From Deltaproteobacteria bacterium HGW-Deltaproteobacteria-12 (GTDB taxonomy: Bacteria; Desulfobacterota; Syntrophia; Syntrophales; Smithellaceae): 64,000 bases of DNA. Position 1 is the first letter of the stretch. Each line of letters begins with the position of its first letter. The notes beneath the pieces are model-generated. The model did no database searches and was not told where the DNA came from. It saw nothing but the letters and a program-made list of their open reading frames with translations. Position numbers and translations under genes: made by a program. The DNA is taken from NCBI GenBank assembly GCA_002840565.1, contig PHBK01000002.1, positions 124,001-188,000 on the forward strand. The letters run 5' to 3'. Positions 17,408 to 26,617 of the stretch are shown here, piece after piece.

Positions 17408-18133
17408 TTATAATTGATCAACTATGTTACAAATGTTATTGACTTCCTGCAGATATTTTTTAAAAATATCCACAACTTCTTTGTTGGTGAGCTTATCCTT
17501 GCCCTCTTTGATGTCGGCGCATAGAATAAATACTGCCGAGTCAATTGTAAAGAGCTTTCCCACTTCTTTTATCGTATCGCGCCTGCCCTGCGGCGCTGTG
17601 CCCTGCTTGAAGTACAGCAAAGCATTAAATACCGCAATAAAAGCTGTCAAGGAATTACCGATAAGCTTTCTCAATGGCCGCGCTTTGCCTTCTGCTTCCA
17701 GATACCCCTGCCGCAGGAGAATCAACTTGCCCCGCAGTTCTCTCTCTATTTGCAGCCGCAAATCGGCTGGATTAAAGCTTAGCCCTTCGAGGATGTTTTC
17801 ACCGTAAATTAAGATGTGGCTGTTTTTCATGCCCAGAAATTCAATGGGATAGGAATCCAGGGCGGATTTTATGAAATCCCTGGTCATAATCAGCGGTATG
17901 GCGACACGGCGTTTTTTCCACGATTTAACGGTATCCAGAACTTCAGTTAGTTTATCCATTCCGGCGGGCGTCAGCACAACGAGTAAATTTATGTCCGATT
18001 TGCCCCGGATATAAGAGCCGCCGGCCGCGCTGCCGTAAATAGCCAGCGAAACGAGTTCGTTGCCGAATACTTTCAAATAATCCTGCGTCAAAGGAACAAA
18101 AATGTCTTGTGGCTGATCTGGTATTTTTGTCAT
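17408..18133 (-). CDS. Nucleotidyltransferase-domain protein
   Basis: A 241-residue protein with a minimal nucleotidyltransferase fold: YGSAAGGSYIRGKSDINLLV near residues 33-52. The usual second catalytic Asp of the GSxxxG...DxD signature is Asn here (SDIN), so activity may be reduced. The C-terminal half is helical (LRKLIGNSLTAFIAVFNALL). It sits between lemA and the TPM gene and is likely co-transcribed with them; its target is unknown. Confidence 0.72.
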   Translation of the reverse strand: MTKIPDQPQDIFVPLTQDYLKVFGNELVSLAIYGSAAGGSYIRGKSDINLLVVLTPAGMDKLTEVLDTVKSWKKRRVAIPLIMTRDFIKSALDSYPIEFLGMKNSHILIYGENILEGLSFNPADLRLQIERELRGKLILLRQGYLEAEGKARPLRKLIGNSLTAFIAVFNALLYFKQGTAPQGRRDTIKEVGKLFTIDSAVFILCADIKEGKDKLTNKEVVDIFKKYLQEVNNICNIVDQL

Positions 18134-18219
18134 GATTTCAACCCATATTCATTAAAATTGACGACCTTGTTCCAAGGCCGTCCAGTAATTGCTATTTTTT
18201 ATTACTGTTAGTGAGCTCA

Positions 18220-19008
18220 TCAATAATTACCGCCGGCTCCACCGCCGCCGCTGCCGCCGCCGCCGAAACCGCCAAATCCGCCGCTGAATCCTCCTCCTCC
18301 GCCGCCCCCACGGCCGCCGCTCATCAGCAGCAGCAACAGCCAGGGCAGCATCGATCTGCCGGATTTTGTGCCCAGGAGAAAGGCCGCCGCTATAAAAAAG
18401 AGAATCAGCCCGAAAAGATTAAAACCTTTTTTCTCGGTCCGGGCTCTTGACCTCTGAGGCGCAGGAGATCCGCTCAGTTCAACTTTGGCGTCTTTGGCAA
18501 TGTAAGAACTCAACACATACATCGTATCATAGAAAGCCTGGCCATAGTTGCCGGCCTGGAGCTGGGGCTTTAAATACTTGTCGCGAATCTCACCGACCAA
18601 TCCATCCGGCAGGATACCTTCTACTCCGTAACCGGTTTCGATACGGATTTTTCTTTCCTTGAGGGTTAAAAATATTAAAACACCCTTATCTTCGCCTTTT
18701 TTGCCGATACCCCAGGCTTTATAAAGGCCATTGACGTAAAGGCTGGTTTCTTCGCCATCTCCGATCGTCGGGACAGTTACCACAACGACAGCCGTGCCGG
18801 TTTTTTGGAGGACTTCCCGGGCGAGCGCTTCCATCCTGGCGCTGCTTTCCTGATCAATGACATTGGCAAAATCGTTAACGGCGCCGCGCGGTTGCGGGTA
18901 CTTTTCCGCAGCTAACAAAGTGCTCCCGGCAAGCAGCACAAAGAGTGCTGCTGCCAACGCTATGATTAATTTGCCGCTTCTGAGCGACCGGGTTGTTTTA
19001 TTGATCAC
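18220..19008 (-). CDS. TPM-domain protein (YgcG family)
   Basis: A 262-residue envelope protein: signal sequence (about 13-33), TPM domain (about 38-165; VNDFANVID, then YGVEGILPDGLVGEI), a basic linker, a hydrophobic helix near 205-225 and a Gly-rich tail. The start is GTG. TPM and LemA proteins occur together in many bacteria and are thought to act in photosystem- or envelope-protein maintenance; here the role is unknown. Confidence 0.9.
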   Translation of the reverse strand: MINKTTRSLRSGKLIIALAAALFVLLAGSTLLAAEKYPQPRGAVNDFANVIDQESSARMEALAREVLQKTGTAVVVVTVPTIGDGEETSLYVNGLYKAWGIGKKGEDKGVLIFLTLKERKIRIETGYGVEGILPDGLVGEIRDKYLKPQLQAGNYGQAFYDTMYVLSSYIAKDAKVELSGSPAPQRSRARTEKKGFNLFGLILFFIAAAFLLGTKSGRSMLPWLLLLLMSGGRGGGGGGGFSGGFGGFGGGGSGGGGAGGNY

Positions 19009-19210
19009 AAAATACCAAAATGGTTTTTAATGTTAACAGTCTTCATTTTTAGAAATTATATTGTGCCGATACGGCTTTTGTCCTTCAGAAACGCACTGTC
19101 AATGCTGTATACTGTGCAAACATTACCTTTCTTGTCAAGCGTGAAATAGGGAGCGTAAAATCATCAGCGATTAACAGTCTGGGAATAAAAGATAACCGGG
19201 GTGTGAAAAT

Positions 19211-20131
19211 TTAGCCCTTTACCGCGGTGGGTGATTGCCTGCGCTTTTGCCAATCCAACCAAAGAAAATAAAGAATCATAAAGATGCTATAAAAGGCGGA
19301 AGGCAGCGCCGCATCTTTCTCGAACAGTACCAAGGCCAGACCTCCGGCGATGCCCTGATTTTTCAAAGTGCCCAGAAGAACCAGGCTGATAATATCTTTT
19401 CTGTTTATCCGGAAAAACCCCCCGATTTTTGCAATAGCAAATCCCAGAACAAATGTTGCCAGAAGAACAACCATAATTACCGGAAGGGCCATCAATGGTT
19501 TTGCAAAAATCAAATCGCGATTCACGCCGATTATCGAATAAAGGACAATAAAGAATCCCCAGTCGGTCAGTATTCCGCGGACTGGAGCAATCCGTTCTTG
19601 CATTTGAAAGTAAAGAATCAGTCGTGACAGGACGAGCGGCAGAATAATCAGCAACAGCATGATCCGGAAAAGCTCATAGGGATCGGCAAAACCGGTTCCG
19701 ATAAATATCCGCAGCATCAAAGGCATGATCAATAAAGCCGCCAAGTATGAAGATACCGTGCCTGATAAAGTATGAGAGACATTTCCTTCCAGAAGGGCTG
19801 TAAAAGGAATGACGGCTACTGCCGGAGGCATTGCCGCGATCAGGACAAAACCGATCCAGATGTTGCGATCGGAAATAAGCAGGGCTGCTGCCGCCAAAAT
19901 AACGCCACCCAGTACAACGTACGTCATGATGATGCCGGACAGCGACGGCAGTAAAATCGAACGCAGCTTCAGAAAATAGTCGTTGGGTACGGCGATCGTC
20001 GCCAGCGACATTACTAACGCCAGGGCGGGGATCATGAGTTTTGATGTCCAGGCCGCAGGCCCGGGCAAAACAAGTCCCAGAGTTATAGCCAGGATAAAAA
20101 TGAAATTGCGGTTGGCGAGCAATTTAAACAT
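19211..20131 (-). CDS. BASS-type (bile acid:sodium symporter-like) transporter
   Basis: About 306 residues with nine to ten membrane segments; the motifs IAAMPPAVAVIPFT and LLGTLKNQGIAGGLALVLF fit the BASS/Na+-dependent transporter fold. The substrate is unknown. The second ATG (20131) is chosen because GGAG is at the right distance. It stands alone, divergent from the radical SAM gene. Confidence 0.78.
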   Translation of the reverse strand: MFKLLANRNFIFILAITLGLVLPGPAAWTSKLMIPALALVMSLATIAVPNDYFLKLRSILLPSLSGIIMTYVVLGGVILAAAALLISDRNIWIGFVLIAAMPPAVAVIPFTALLEGNVSHTLSGTVSSYLAALLIMPLMLRIFIGTGFADPYELFRIMLLLIILPLVLSRLILYFQMQERIAPVRGILTDWGFFIVLYSIIGVNRDLIFAKPLMALPVIMVVLLATFVLGFAIAKIGGFFRINRKDIISLVLLGTLKNQGIAGGLALVLFEKDAALPSAFYSIFMILYFLWLDWQKRRQSPTAVKG

Positions 20132-20318
20132 GGTCATTCTCCGTCGTGATCAATGTCTTCCCTAGCCAATAAAACCGGAAAACACAACCTTTTAAAATTG
20201 CCGGACAGGCGTATGTAAAATCATCTTGCTTTAACGCGCATTGGATAATAGAAACAAGGCTTAAGGATGAAAATTTCCGGAAATAAGGACTACCTGCAGA
20301 ATCAGGAAATATCAGTTT

Positions 20319-21884
20319 ATGAACCCAAAAATAATTCTGCTCCATCCGCCGGTCAGCAAACCTTCCGAGCCGCCGGCCGGAATCGCCAAACTGGCCGGCT
20401 GTTTGCAGTTAAACAATATCGATCATGAAGTCATAGACATGAATCTGGAAGGCCTGCTTCATTTGCTGACAAATCCCGCGTCCGAAAACTATGGCAGCGA
20501 CCGCTGGACTTTACGCGCCGGGAAGCATCGGGAGAAAAATCTTGCGGCCCTGCGGGACGGTAAAATTTACGACAATGAAAGCCGCTATCAGCGGGTCGTC
20601 GCCGATATCAATCGTCTCGTCAGCCAGGCCGGGAAAGCCTACGGGGTTGATCTGTCCCTGGCCGATTACCATGATGCGCAGCTGACTGCCGTAAAAAGCG
20701 GCGACTTGTTGCGGGCTGCCGAAAATCCTCAGGGGAATCCCTTTTATCCTTATTTCTCCTCACGGCTGGAAAATGTTCTGCAGGAAGAGCCGGAATTTCT
20801 GGGATTTTCCTTAAACTATTTAAGCCAGGCGCTTTGCACTTTTGCCATGATCGGCTTTGTTCGCCGGAGAAATCCCCGGCAGAAGATTATTCTGGGCGGA
20901 TCGCTGACAACTTCCTGGCTCAAGATCGCCGGCAACAAAGATATTTTTCGCGGGCTGGTTGATGAACTGGTCGCCGGAGCCGGGGAAAGAAGATTGCTGG
21001 AGTTGCTGCACTGCCCGGACGGTCAATTGGATGAGCCCCCCGCCTACGATGATTTTCCCATAGGTGACTATCTCGCCCCCGCTGCGATTTTGCCTTACGG
21101 CACGGCGCAAGGTTGCTACTGGCATCAATGCTCTTTCTGCCCCGAGAAGGCTGAAGACAATCCCTATTTGCCGCAGCCGGCAAATGCCCTGCTGGCGCAA
21201 TTGCAGGAACTCAGCAGCCGGATGCATCCCGGTCTGATTCATCTGCTGGACAATGCTCTGAGCCCTGCATTGCTCCATGTGCTGTCTCAAAGTGACCTTG
21301 GTGTTCCCTGGTACGGATTTACCCGCTTTACCAGCCATCTGGCGAATGAAGAGTTTTGCCGGGCATTGCGGCGCAGCGGCTGCGTTATGCTTAAATTGGG
21401 CGTGGAATCGGGCGACCAGAGCGTGCTCGATTCGCTTCACAAGGGAATCGATTTAAAAATAGTTTCACGGGCCTTAAAAGCAATTCGGCAGGCCGGTATT
21501 GCCACCTATATTTACTTACTTTTTGGCACACCGCCGGAAAACGAAGAAAGTGCAAGAAAAACATTGGCCTTCACTGTTGAGCACGCGGAATTCATTGATT
21601 TTTTGAATCTGGCTATTTTCAACCTGCCGGCCTTAAGCCCGGAGGTGCAAACCCTGGCTACGACCGGTTTTTATGAAGGGGATTTATCGCTTTATCAAGA
21701 CTTTGTGCATCCCCTTGGCTGGCAGCGTAATGAGGTGCGTAAATTCTTAGAGAAGACCTTCAAGAGACATCCGGCGATCAATGAAATAAGACAGCATAAT
21801 CCGAAGTATTTCACTTCCAACCATGCTCCTTTTTTCCATAAAGCAAGCGTTCCGTGTGCAGCGCACGAAATTAATTTCAGATAA
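20319..21884 (+). CDS. B12-binding-domain radical SAM protein
   Basis: A 521-residue enzyme. The N-terminal half looks like a cobalamin-binding Rossmann domain (IILLHPPVSKPSEPPAGIAKL). The radical SAM core starts near 245 with GCYWHQCSFCPEK, a CX4CX2C cluster motif seen in B12-dependent members instead of CX3CX2C. Later motifs are VMLKLGVESGDQSVLD and IYLLFGTPPENEESA. The reaction is unknown. Transcribed alone, upstream of nrdJ. Confidence 0.85.
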   Translation: MNPKIILLHPPVSKPSEPPAGIAKLAGCLQLNNIDHEVIDMNLEGLLHLLTNPASENYGSDRWTLRAGKHREKNLAALRDGKIYDNESRYQRVVADINRLVSQAGKAYGVDLSLADYHDAQLTAVKSGDLLRAAENPQGNPFYPYFSSRLENVLQEEPEFLGFSLNYLSQALCTFAMIGFVRRRNPRQKIILGGSLTTSWLKIAGNKDIFRGLVDELVAGAGERRLLELLHCPDGQLDEPPAYDDFPIGDYLAPAAILPYGTAQGCYWHQCSFCPEKAEDNPYLPQPANALLAQLQELSSRMHPGLIHLLDNALSPALLHVLSQSDLGVPWYGFTRFTSHLANEEFCRALRRSGCVMLKLGVESGDQSVLDSLHKGIDLKIVSRALKAIRQAGIATYIYLLFGTPPENEESARKTLAFTVEHAEFIDFLNLAIFNLPALSPEVQTLATTGFYEGDLSLYQDFVHPLGWQRNEVRKFLEKTFKRHPAINEIRQHNPKYFTSNHAPFFHKASVPCAAHEINFR

Positions 21885-21970
21885 TCCAATATTCAATTTC
21901 CCGCTGCGATTTTTTTCTCCAGCGCTCTCAGCAACTTACCAACTATTTTTCCTAAATATCCATCATCGTA

Positions 21971-22024
21971 TTGACAACACCTAGATGTTGTGGTTAATAA
22001 AAAAAATAACACTACATGTAGTCA
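21971..22024 (+). promoter_or_regulatory. nrdJ promoter with NrdR-box operator(s)
   Basis: TTGACA (21971-21976), a 17-bp spacer, then TTAATA (21994-21999). Just after the -10 lies ACACTACATGTAGTCA (22009-22024), a close match to the NrdR-box consensus; a weaker palindrome, CAACACCTAGATGTTG (21975-21990), fills the spacer. The arrangement fits repression by NrdR, whose gene is at 36499-36960. Confidence 0.7.
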
Positions 22025-22069
22025 TAATAATTAAAACCTTCTTACTTGATTCCCAGGAGCAAAACTTCA

Positions 22070-24304
22070 ATGGAAAAGACCTCTTACACTCCCATTATTC
22101 CGGAACTGACAAAAAATGCCCTCACTGTTCTGGAAAGACGCTATCTCAAACGAAACAAAGAAGGGAAAGTTTTAGAGACCCCCGGCCAGCTGTTCCGGCG
22201 TGTTGCCGACTCGATAGCCGCCGCCGATCTGCTGTTCAACGAAAAGGCGCCGACCGCTTTGGTCGCGGATGAATTTTACCGTATGATGACCCAATTGGAA
22301 TTCCTGCCGAACTCGCCGACGCTCATGAATGCCGGACGCGAATTGGGGCAGCTATCCGCCTGCTTTGTGCTGCCGGTGGGGGATTCCATGGAAGAAATTT
22401 TCGACGCCGTAAAATATACCGCGCTGATTCATAAGTCGGGCGGCGGAACCGGTTTTTCTTTTTCCCGTCTGCGTCCTGCCAATGATGTCGTTTTAACGAC
22501 CACCGGCATTTCCAGCGGGCCGATTTCTTTTATGCGTGTTTTTGATGTGGCCACGGAAACGATCAAACAGGGCGGTACGCGCCGAGGCGCCAATATGGGG
22601 ATTCTGCGGGTTGATCATCCCGATATCATGGATTTCATCATGTGCAAGGCTGATAAAAGGCATCTGAACAATTTTAACATATCCGTGGGACTGACCGAAG
22701 CGTTTATGATAGCCGTCGAAAAAGACGAAAATTATGATCTCATCAACCCCCGCGACGGACAGGTTTCCGGCACCCTCAACGCGCGCAAAGTTTTCAACCG
22801 GATTATCACCCAGGCCTGGGAAAATGGCGAGCCGGGCATTGTGTTTCTGGACAGACTCAATCGTGACAATCCTACACCTCACGTAGGATCCATCGAATCC
22901 ACCAATCCTTGCGGTGAGCAGCCGCTTCTCCCCTATGAGTCCTGCAATCTCGGTTCCATCAATCTCAGTAGAATGGTTCAGGACGGCAAGGTCAACTGGG
23001 AAAGGCTCAAGGAAGTTGTTTGTCTGGCCGTTCATTTTCTGGATAATGTGGTGGAGGTGAACAAATATCCCCTGCCGCAGATTGCGCAGATGACCCTGGC
23101 TAACCGTAAAATCGGACTGGGTGTCATGGGATGGGCGGATATGCTGCTTAAGGTGGGCATTCCCTACAATACCGAAGAAGCCATTGAACTGGCCCATAAA
23201 GTCATGCAGTATATCAGCGAGCAGGGGCACCGGGCATCGCAGGAACTGGCGGAGATAAGGGGGCCCTTCCCGAATTTTAAAGGTTCTCTCTATGACAAAA
23301 AAAGTCAACCTTCGCTGCGCAATGCTACCGTGACCACTATTGCGCCCACCGGAACCATCTCTATTATAGCCAATACATCTTCCGGCGTGGAGCCGCTCTT
23401 TGCTGTCTCTTATGTGCGGCAGGTCATGGACAACGATATACTTTTGGAAGTGCATCCGTATTTTGAAGCCGTAGCCAAAGAAAGAGGTTTTTATTCTTCG
23501 GAATTAATGCAGCGTATTGCACAACAGGGAACCCTGAACGCCATAGAAGAAATTCCCGCTGACATCCGCAGTCTTTTTGTTACCGCGCATGATATTTCGC
23601 CGGAAGTTCATATTCGGATGCAGGCCGCCTTTCAGAAATATACCGATAATGCGGTCAGCAAAACAGTCAACTTCTGCAACGGGGCGACTGTTCAGGATGT
23701 CGCCCGCGTCTATGAACTGGCTTATAAACTCGACTGCAAGGGCGTTACAATTTACCGTGACGGCTCCCGCGATCAGCAGGTGCTGTCCGTAGGGAAAAAA
23801 GAAGAAAAGAGCAATGCCGTCGTAAGTGACGATAAAAACAAAACAGCCACCAAGCGCGAGCGGCCCAAAATGCTCAAAGGATGGACGTATCAGATGCAGA
23901 CCGGGTGCGGACCTCTTTATGTGACGGTCAACGAAGATACCACCGGACTCTTTGAATTGTTCACGACAATGGGCAAAGCCGGCGGTTGTGCAGCTTCACA
24001 GAGCGAAGCTATCGGGCGGATGGTATCGCTGGCCTGGCGCAGCGGTCTCCAGGCGCGGCAAATAATTAAACAGCTTCAGGGTATTTCCTGCCATTCGCCG
24101 TCCGGTTTTGGCGAAAACAAAGTACTGTCCTGCGCTGATGCAGTGGCCAAGGCGATTCAGTCGCACCTGTCTGCCAATGGCGGCGGTGCCGCCAAAGAGA
24201 AGCGGGCCTTTTTCCGGGGCGCCTGCCCTGAATGCGGCGGGATCGTTGAGCATGAAGGAGGCTGCGCCGTTTGCCACGGCTGCGGCTACAGCGAATGCGC
24301 GTAA
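22070..24304 (+). CDS. nrdJ: Adenosylcobalamin-dependent (class II) ribonucleotide reductase
   Basis: Reduces ribonucleotides to deoxyribonucleotides without oxygen. 744 residues: substrate-site region GGGTGFSFSRLRP (about 125), active-site STNPCGEQPLL (about 282), IAPTGTISIIAN (about 425). A C-terminal TSCPD-type domain (LKGWTYQMQTGCGPLYV) and a terminal Cys-rich zinc-ribbon-like tail (CPECGG, CAVCHGCGYSEC) follow. No intein. Met at 22070 chosen; RBS CAGGAG. Preceded by a promoter with NrdR-like boxes. Confidence 0.96.
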   Translation: MEKTSYTPIIPELTKNALTVLERRYLKRNKEGKVLETPGQLFRRVADSIAAADLLFNEKAPTALVADEFYRMMTQLEFLPNSPTLMNAGRELGQLSACFVLPVGDSMEEIFDAVKYTALIHKSGGGTGFSFSRLRPANDVVLTTTGISSGPISFMRVFDVATETIKQGGTRRGANMGILRVDHPDIMDFIMCKADKRHLNNFNISVGLTEAFMIAVEKDENYDLINPRDGQVSGTLNARKVFNRIITQAWENGEPGIVFLDRLNRDNPTPHVGSIESTNPCGEQPLLPYESCNLGSINLSRMVQDGKVNWERLKEVVCLAVHFLDNVVEVNKYPLPQIAQMTLANRKIGLGVMGWADMLLKVGIPYNTEEAIELAHKVMQYISEQGHRASQELAEIRGPFPNFKGSLYDKKSQPSLRNATVTTIAPTGTISIIANTSSGVEPLFAVSYVRQVMDNDILLEVHPYFEAVAKERGFYSSELMQRIAQQGTLNAIEEIPADIRSLFVTAHDISPEVHIRMQAAFQKYTDNAVSKTVNFCNGATVQDVARVYELAYKLDCKGVTIYRDGSRDQQVLSVGKKEEKSNAVVSDDKNKTATKRERPKMLKGWTYQMQTGCGPLYVTVNEDTTGLFELFTTMGKAGGCAASQSEAIGRMVSLAWRSGLQARQIIKQLQGISCHSPSGFGENKVLSCADAVAKAIQSHLSANGGGAAKEKRAFFRGACPECGGIVEHEGGCAVCHGCGYSECA

Positions 24305-24347
24305 TTCCATTTCCCCATCGTGCGCTATCTTTGTTTGGAAATGGAAT
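24304..24347. other. Inverted repeat after nrdJ; otherwise empty 306-bp gap
   Basis: ATTCCATTTCC (24304-24314) and GGAAATGGAAT (24337-24347) form an 11-bp stem across the nrdJ stop codon, with no clear T-run. I see nothing else in 24348-24610. Confidence 0.45.
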
Positions 24348-24610
24348 AAGAGAACCCCGGCACATTCTCTAATGTTGTAATAATAGCCAATTCTTTTTCA
24401 GCTTAAATTGCATACATAATAAGTTTTTATCTTTTTTATTACACATTAACATTAAGCATGTTATAGTGCATATCAGTCGCATAAAGGGCGATTATCGCTA
24501 TTGAGCGGGTATCGTTTAACAACAACTTCCCTGGGCCGGAAAATCCAACCGAAAAACAAAAACGACATAAGAATGCCGGCTGAAAAATCTCTTGTCAGAT
24601 ATGTGTAAAT

Positions 24611-24934
24611 TCAGCCTTTTTCTATATGTGCCTTCGCGGTTTTAAGGGCGAGGTTTTTGTCTTTGGTGAAAAGCCACCATTGCGGTTTGGTGGTGTGCGG
24701 GCCACTCTCTTTGTCGCAGCCTCGGGAATAATACCAGTGGCCAAATCTCTCGACGGTAGAAAACGGATGGTTGCCGGTGCAGAGGATGCTGCACGTTCGA
24801 ATCTCCTGAAAAAGGATCGTCTCGGCGGGCGCCTCGTCATTTACCAGATCAGCGGGCAAAACTATATGGGATACATCTATGCCCTGTTCTTCTCTTTTAT
24901 CCAACCACTCTGAAATATTCATGATTTGTTCCAT
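24611..24934 (-). CDS. Hypothetical protein
   Basis: A 107-residue soluble protein with no family I recognise. It has balanced composition, several Cys/Trp (CSILCTGNHPF, GHWYYSRGCDKESG) and a GGGGAA stretch before the ATG. It precedes nothing on its strand and lies 17 bp after the YihY-family gene, so it may be the second gene of that operon. Confidence 0.55.
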   Translation of the reverse strand: MEQIMNISEWLDKREEQGIDVSHIVLPADLVNDEAPAETILFQEIRTCSILCTGNHPFSTVERFGHWYYSRGCDKESGPHTTKPQWWLFTKDKNLALKTAKAHIEKG

Positions 24935-24951
24935 GTTTTCCCCGGCCGTCC

Positions 24952-26514
24952 TCAGATTTTATCCTGTTCGGAAATAAAACACTTATTCAATTCTCCGGAG
25001 TTCAGCAATTTCCACATTCTTTCTTTGACTATTTTCTTGCACAGATCATGCTCAATAATCAGCATTCCTTCGCGGGCCAGTTCATTTAGTATTTCTCGAA
25101 TGTTTTCCGGATTTTTCTTCGTAATTAAAGCAATGCGCGGCAGATGTTCTTCAATTTTAGCTTCGGGATTATCCATAAAATGAATAACTATCGCCATGCG
25201 TATCCACAGGTTGGTCAGCTCTTCGAGGGCCGTATTGGAGTTTTTTAAGCGGCGGGAAAATTCGCGGAGCATATGCATGGCTATCCCCTGGCTTTCCCGC
25301 AGCATCTCGCTGAAAGTATTGCCGTCAATAACAGCGAGGTGACTATCCTCACCGGCCCGCGCAGTTGCTGACCGGGATATATCAATAAGTGCGGCCATCT
25401 CGCCAAAATATTGGCCCGGCGCCATTTCGGCTAATACTTTTTTTACCTGACAGTCAACTTTTTCCAGAACAATACGGCCGGATAATACATAAAACATCTC
25501 GTGCCCGCTATCGCCTTCATTGAAAATGATACTGTCTTTTTCATAAGTGCGGCCAAACTTTTTAAAAAGGCGTTCATCAACTTTCATCATGGTTTTGTCG
25601 GGATGGAGTAGCGCTCCTTCCAGCAAAAGAATATCACGGCGCTGGTATGACGACATGATTTCCGCACAAAACAAGAAAATTAATGCAATATAGAATGCTC
25701 CGATAACCAGAATAACGGCCGCTTCCAAAGATCCGAAAATCACATCATAGCGGGTATAGTTGGCAATATACCAGGTGAAGAACTGTTTGGCTATCTCGGT
25801 GAGCAGGGCAAAGATGGCGCTGCCGGCAATGGCGACAGACAGACGAATTTTGGCTGTCGGAATTACCCGGTAAACGATAACGAAGAAAAGAGTGGTGATT
25901 AAATAAGGCACGGCATAGCGCAGCAGGAAGGCGGATACCGCCGAAAGTGAAAATCCCAGGTAATTCTCAAGCAGTGCCGGCTGCGAAACGAGCAAAGCAG
26001 TTAGATAACTGATGGCCACAGAGGCGATGCCCACGACCCAGGCCATGGGAATCATTCCTATCGCGAGCAGCTTTTCCAGAAAAAAATTTCGTTTTTTCCG
26101 GGAATGGAAAATAATGTTGAGCGCCGTGGCCAGGGAGTTAAAAATCATGGCGGAAAGCCAGATTAAAACCAGCAAACCGGCCCACCCCAGCAAATTTCTT
26201 TTCTTCTCAATTTGACCGAGCTGAGACAAAATTTTTTCCGAAAAAAAACCGCGGCTGATGGCGTCGGTAATTTCAGCCTGAATATGCGGATAAGAGCTGA
26301 AAAGGTATCCGGCGGCAACGATGGTGAGAATAAACAGGGGGATGACGGAGAGAATTGTATAAAGGGCGATGGCCGCGGCCTGATTGGTATTGCCGTTGAG
26401 GCGGTAATTTTTAACCGCATCAGTTAAAATATCCCAACCGCCGGCTGCTTTCAGCCGCAGATTTTCCCATTTCCGCCGGGAACGAGCCGGTTTAATTTTT
26501 TTCGTAGCGATCAT
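24952..26514 (-). CDS. YihY/BrkB-family membrane protein fused to a cyclic nucleotide-binding domain
   Basis: A 520-residue fusion. Residues about 20-285 have six membrane segments of the YihY/BrkB family (AAAIALYTILSVIPLFIL; ILVIGAFYIALIFLFC). Residues about 310-435 form a cNMP-binding beta-roll (KDSIIFNEGDSGHEMFYVLS, then PGQYFGEMAALIDISRSA). The C-terminal 80 residues resemble the Crp-type winged helix (ITKKNPENIREILNELAREGM) without obvious basic recognition residues. YihY proteins have no firm function; the sensor suggests ligand-controlled activity. Confidence 0.85.
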   Translation of the reverse strand: MIATKKIKPARSRRKWENLRLKAAGGWDILTDAVKNYRLNGNTNQAAAIALYTILSVIPLFILTIVAAGYLFSSYPHIQAEITDAISRGFFSEKILSQLGQIEKKRNLLGWAGLLVLIWLSAMIFNSLATALNIIFHSRKKRNFFLEKLLAIGMIPMAWVVGIASVAISYLTALLVSQPALLENYLGFSLSAVSAFLLRYAVPYLITTLFFVIVYRVIPTAKIRLSVAIAGSAIFALLTEIAKQFFTWYIANYTRYDVIFGSLEAAVILVIGAFYIALIFLFCAEIMSSYQRRDILLLEGALLHPDKTMMKVDERLFKKFGRTYEKDSIIFNEGDSGHEMFYVLSGRIVLEKVDCQVKKVLAEMAPGQYFGEMAALIDISRSATARAGEDSHLAVIDGNTFSEMLRESQGIAMHMLREFSRRLKNSNTALEELTNLWIRMAIVIHFMDNPEAKIEEHLPRIALITKKNPENIREILNELAREGMLIIEHDLCKKIVKERMWKLLNSGELNKCFISEQDKI

Positions 26515-26617
26515 AGTTTATTCCAACGATGTGAAATGATACTACATGAACAGCCGAATAAAGGCAATCCGGTAAAAAGTTGTTGCAAAGGATTATTTGC
26601 TGGGCTAATTATCATCT

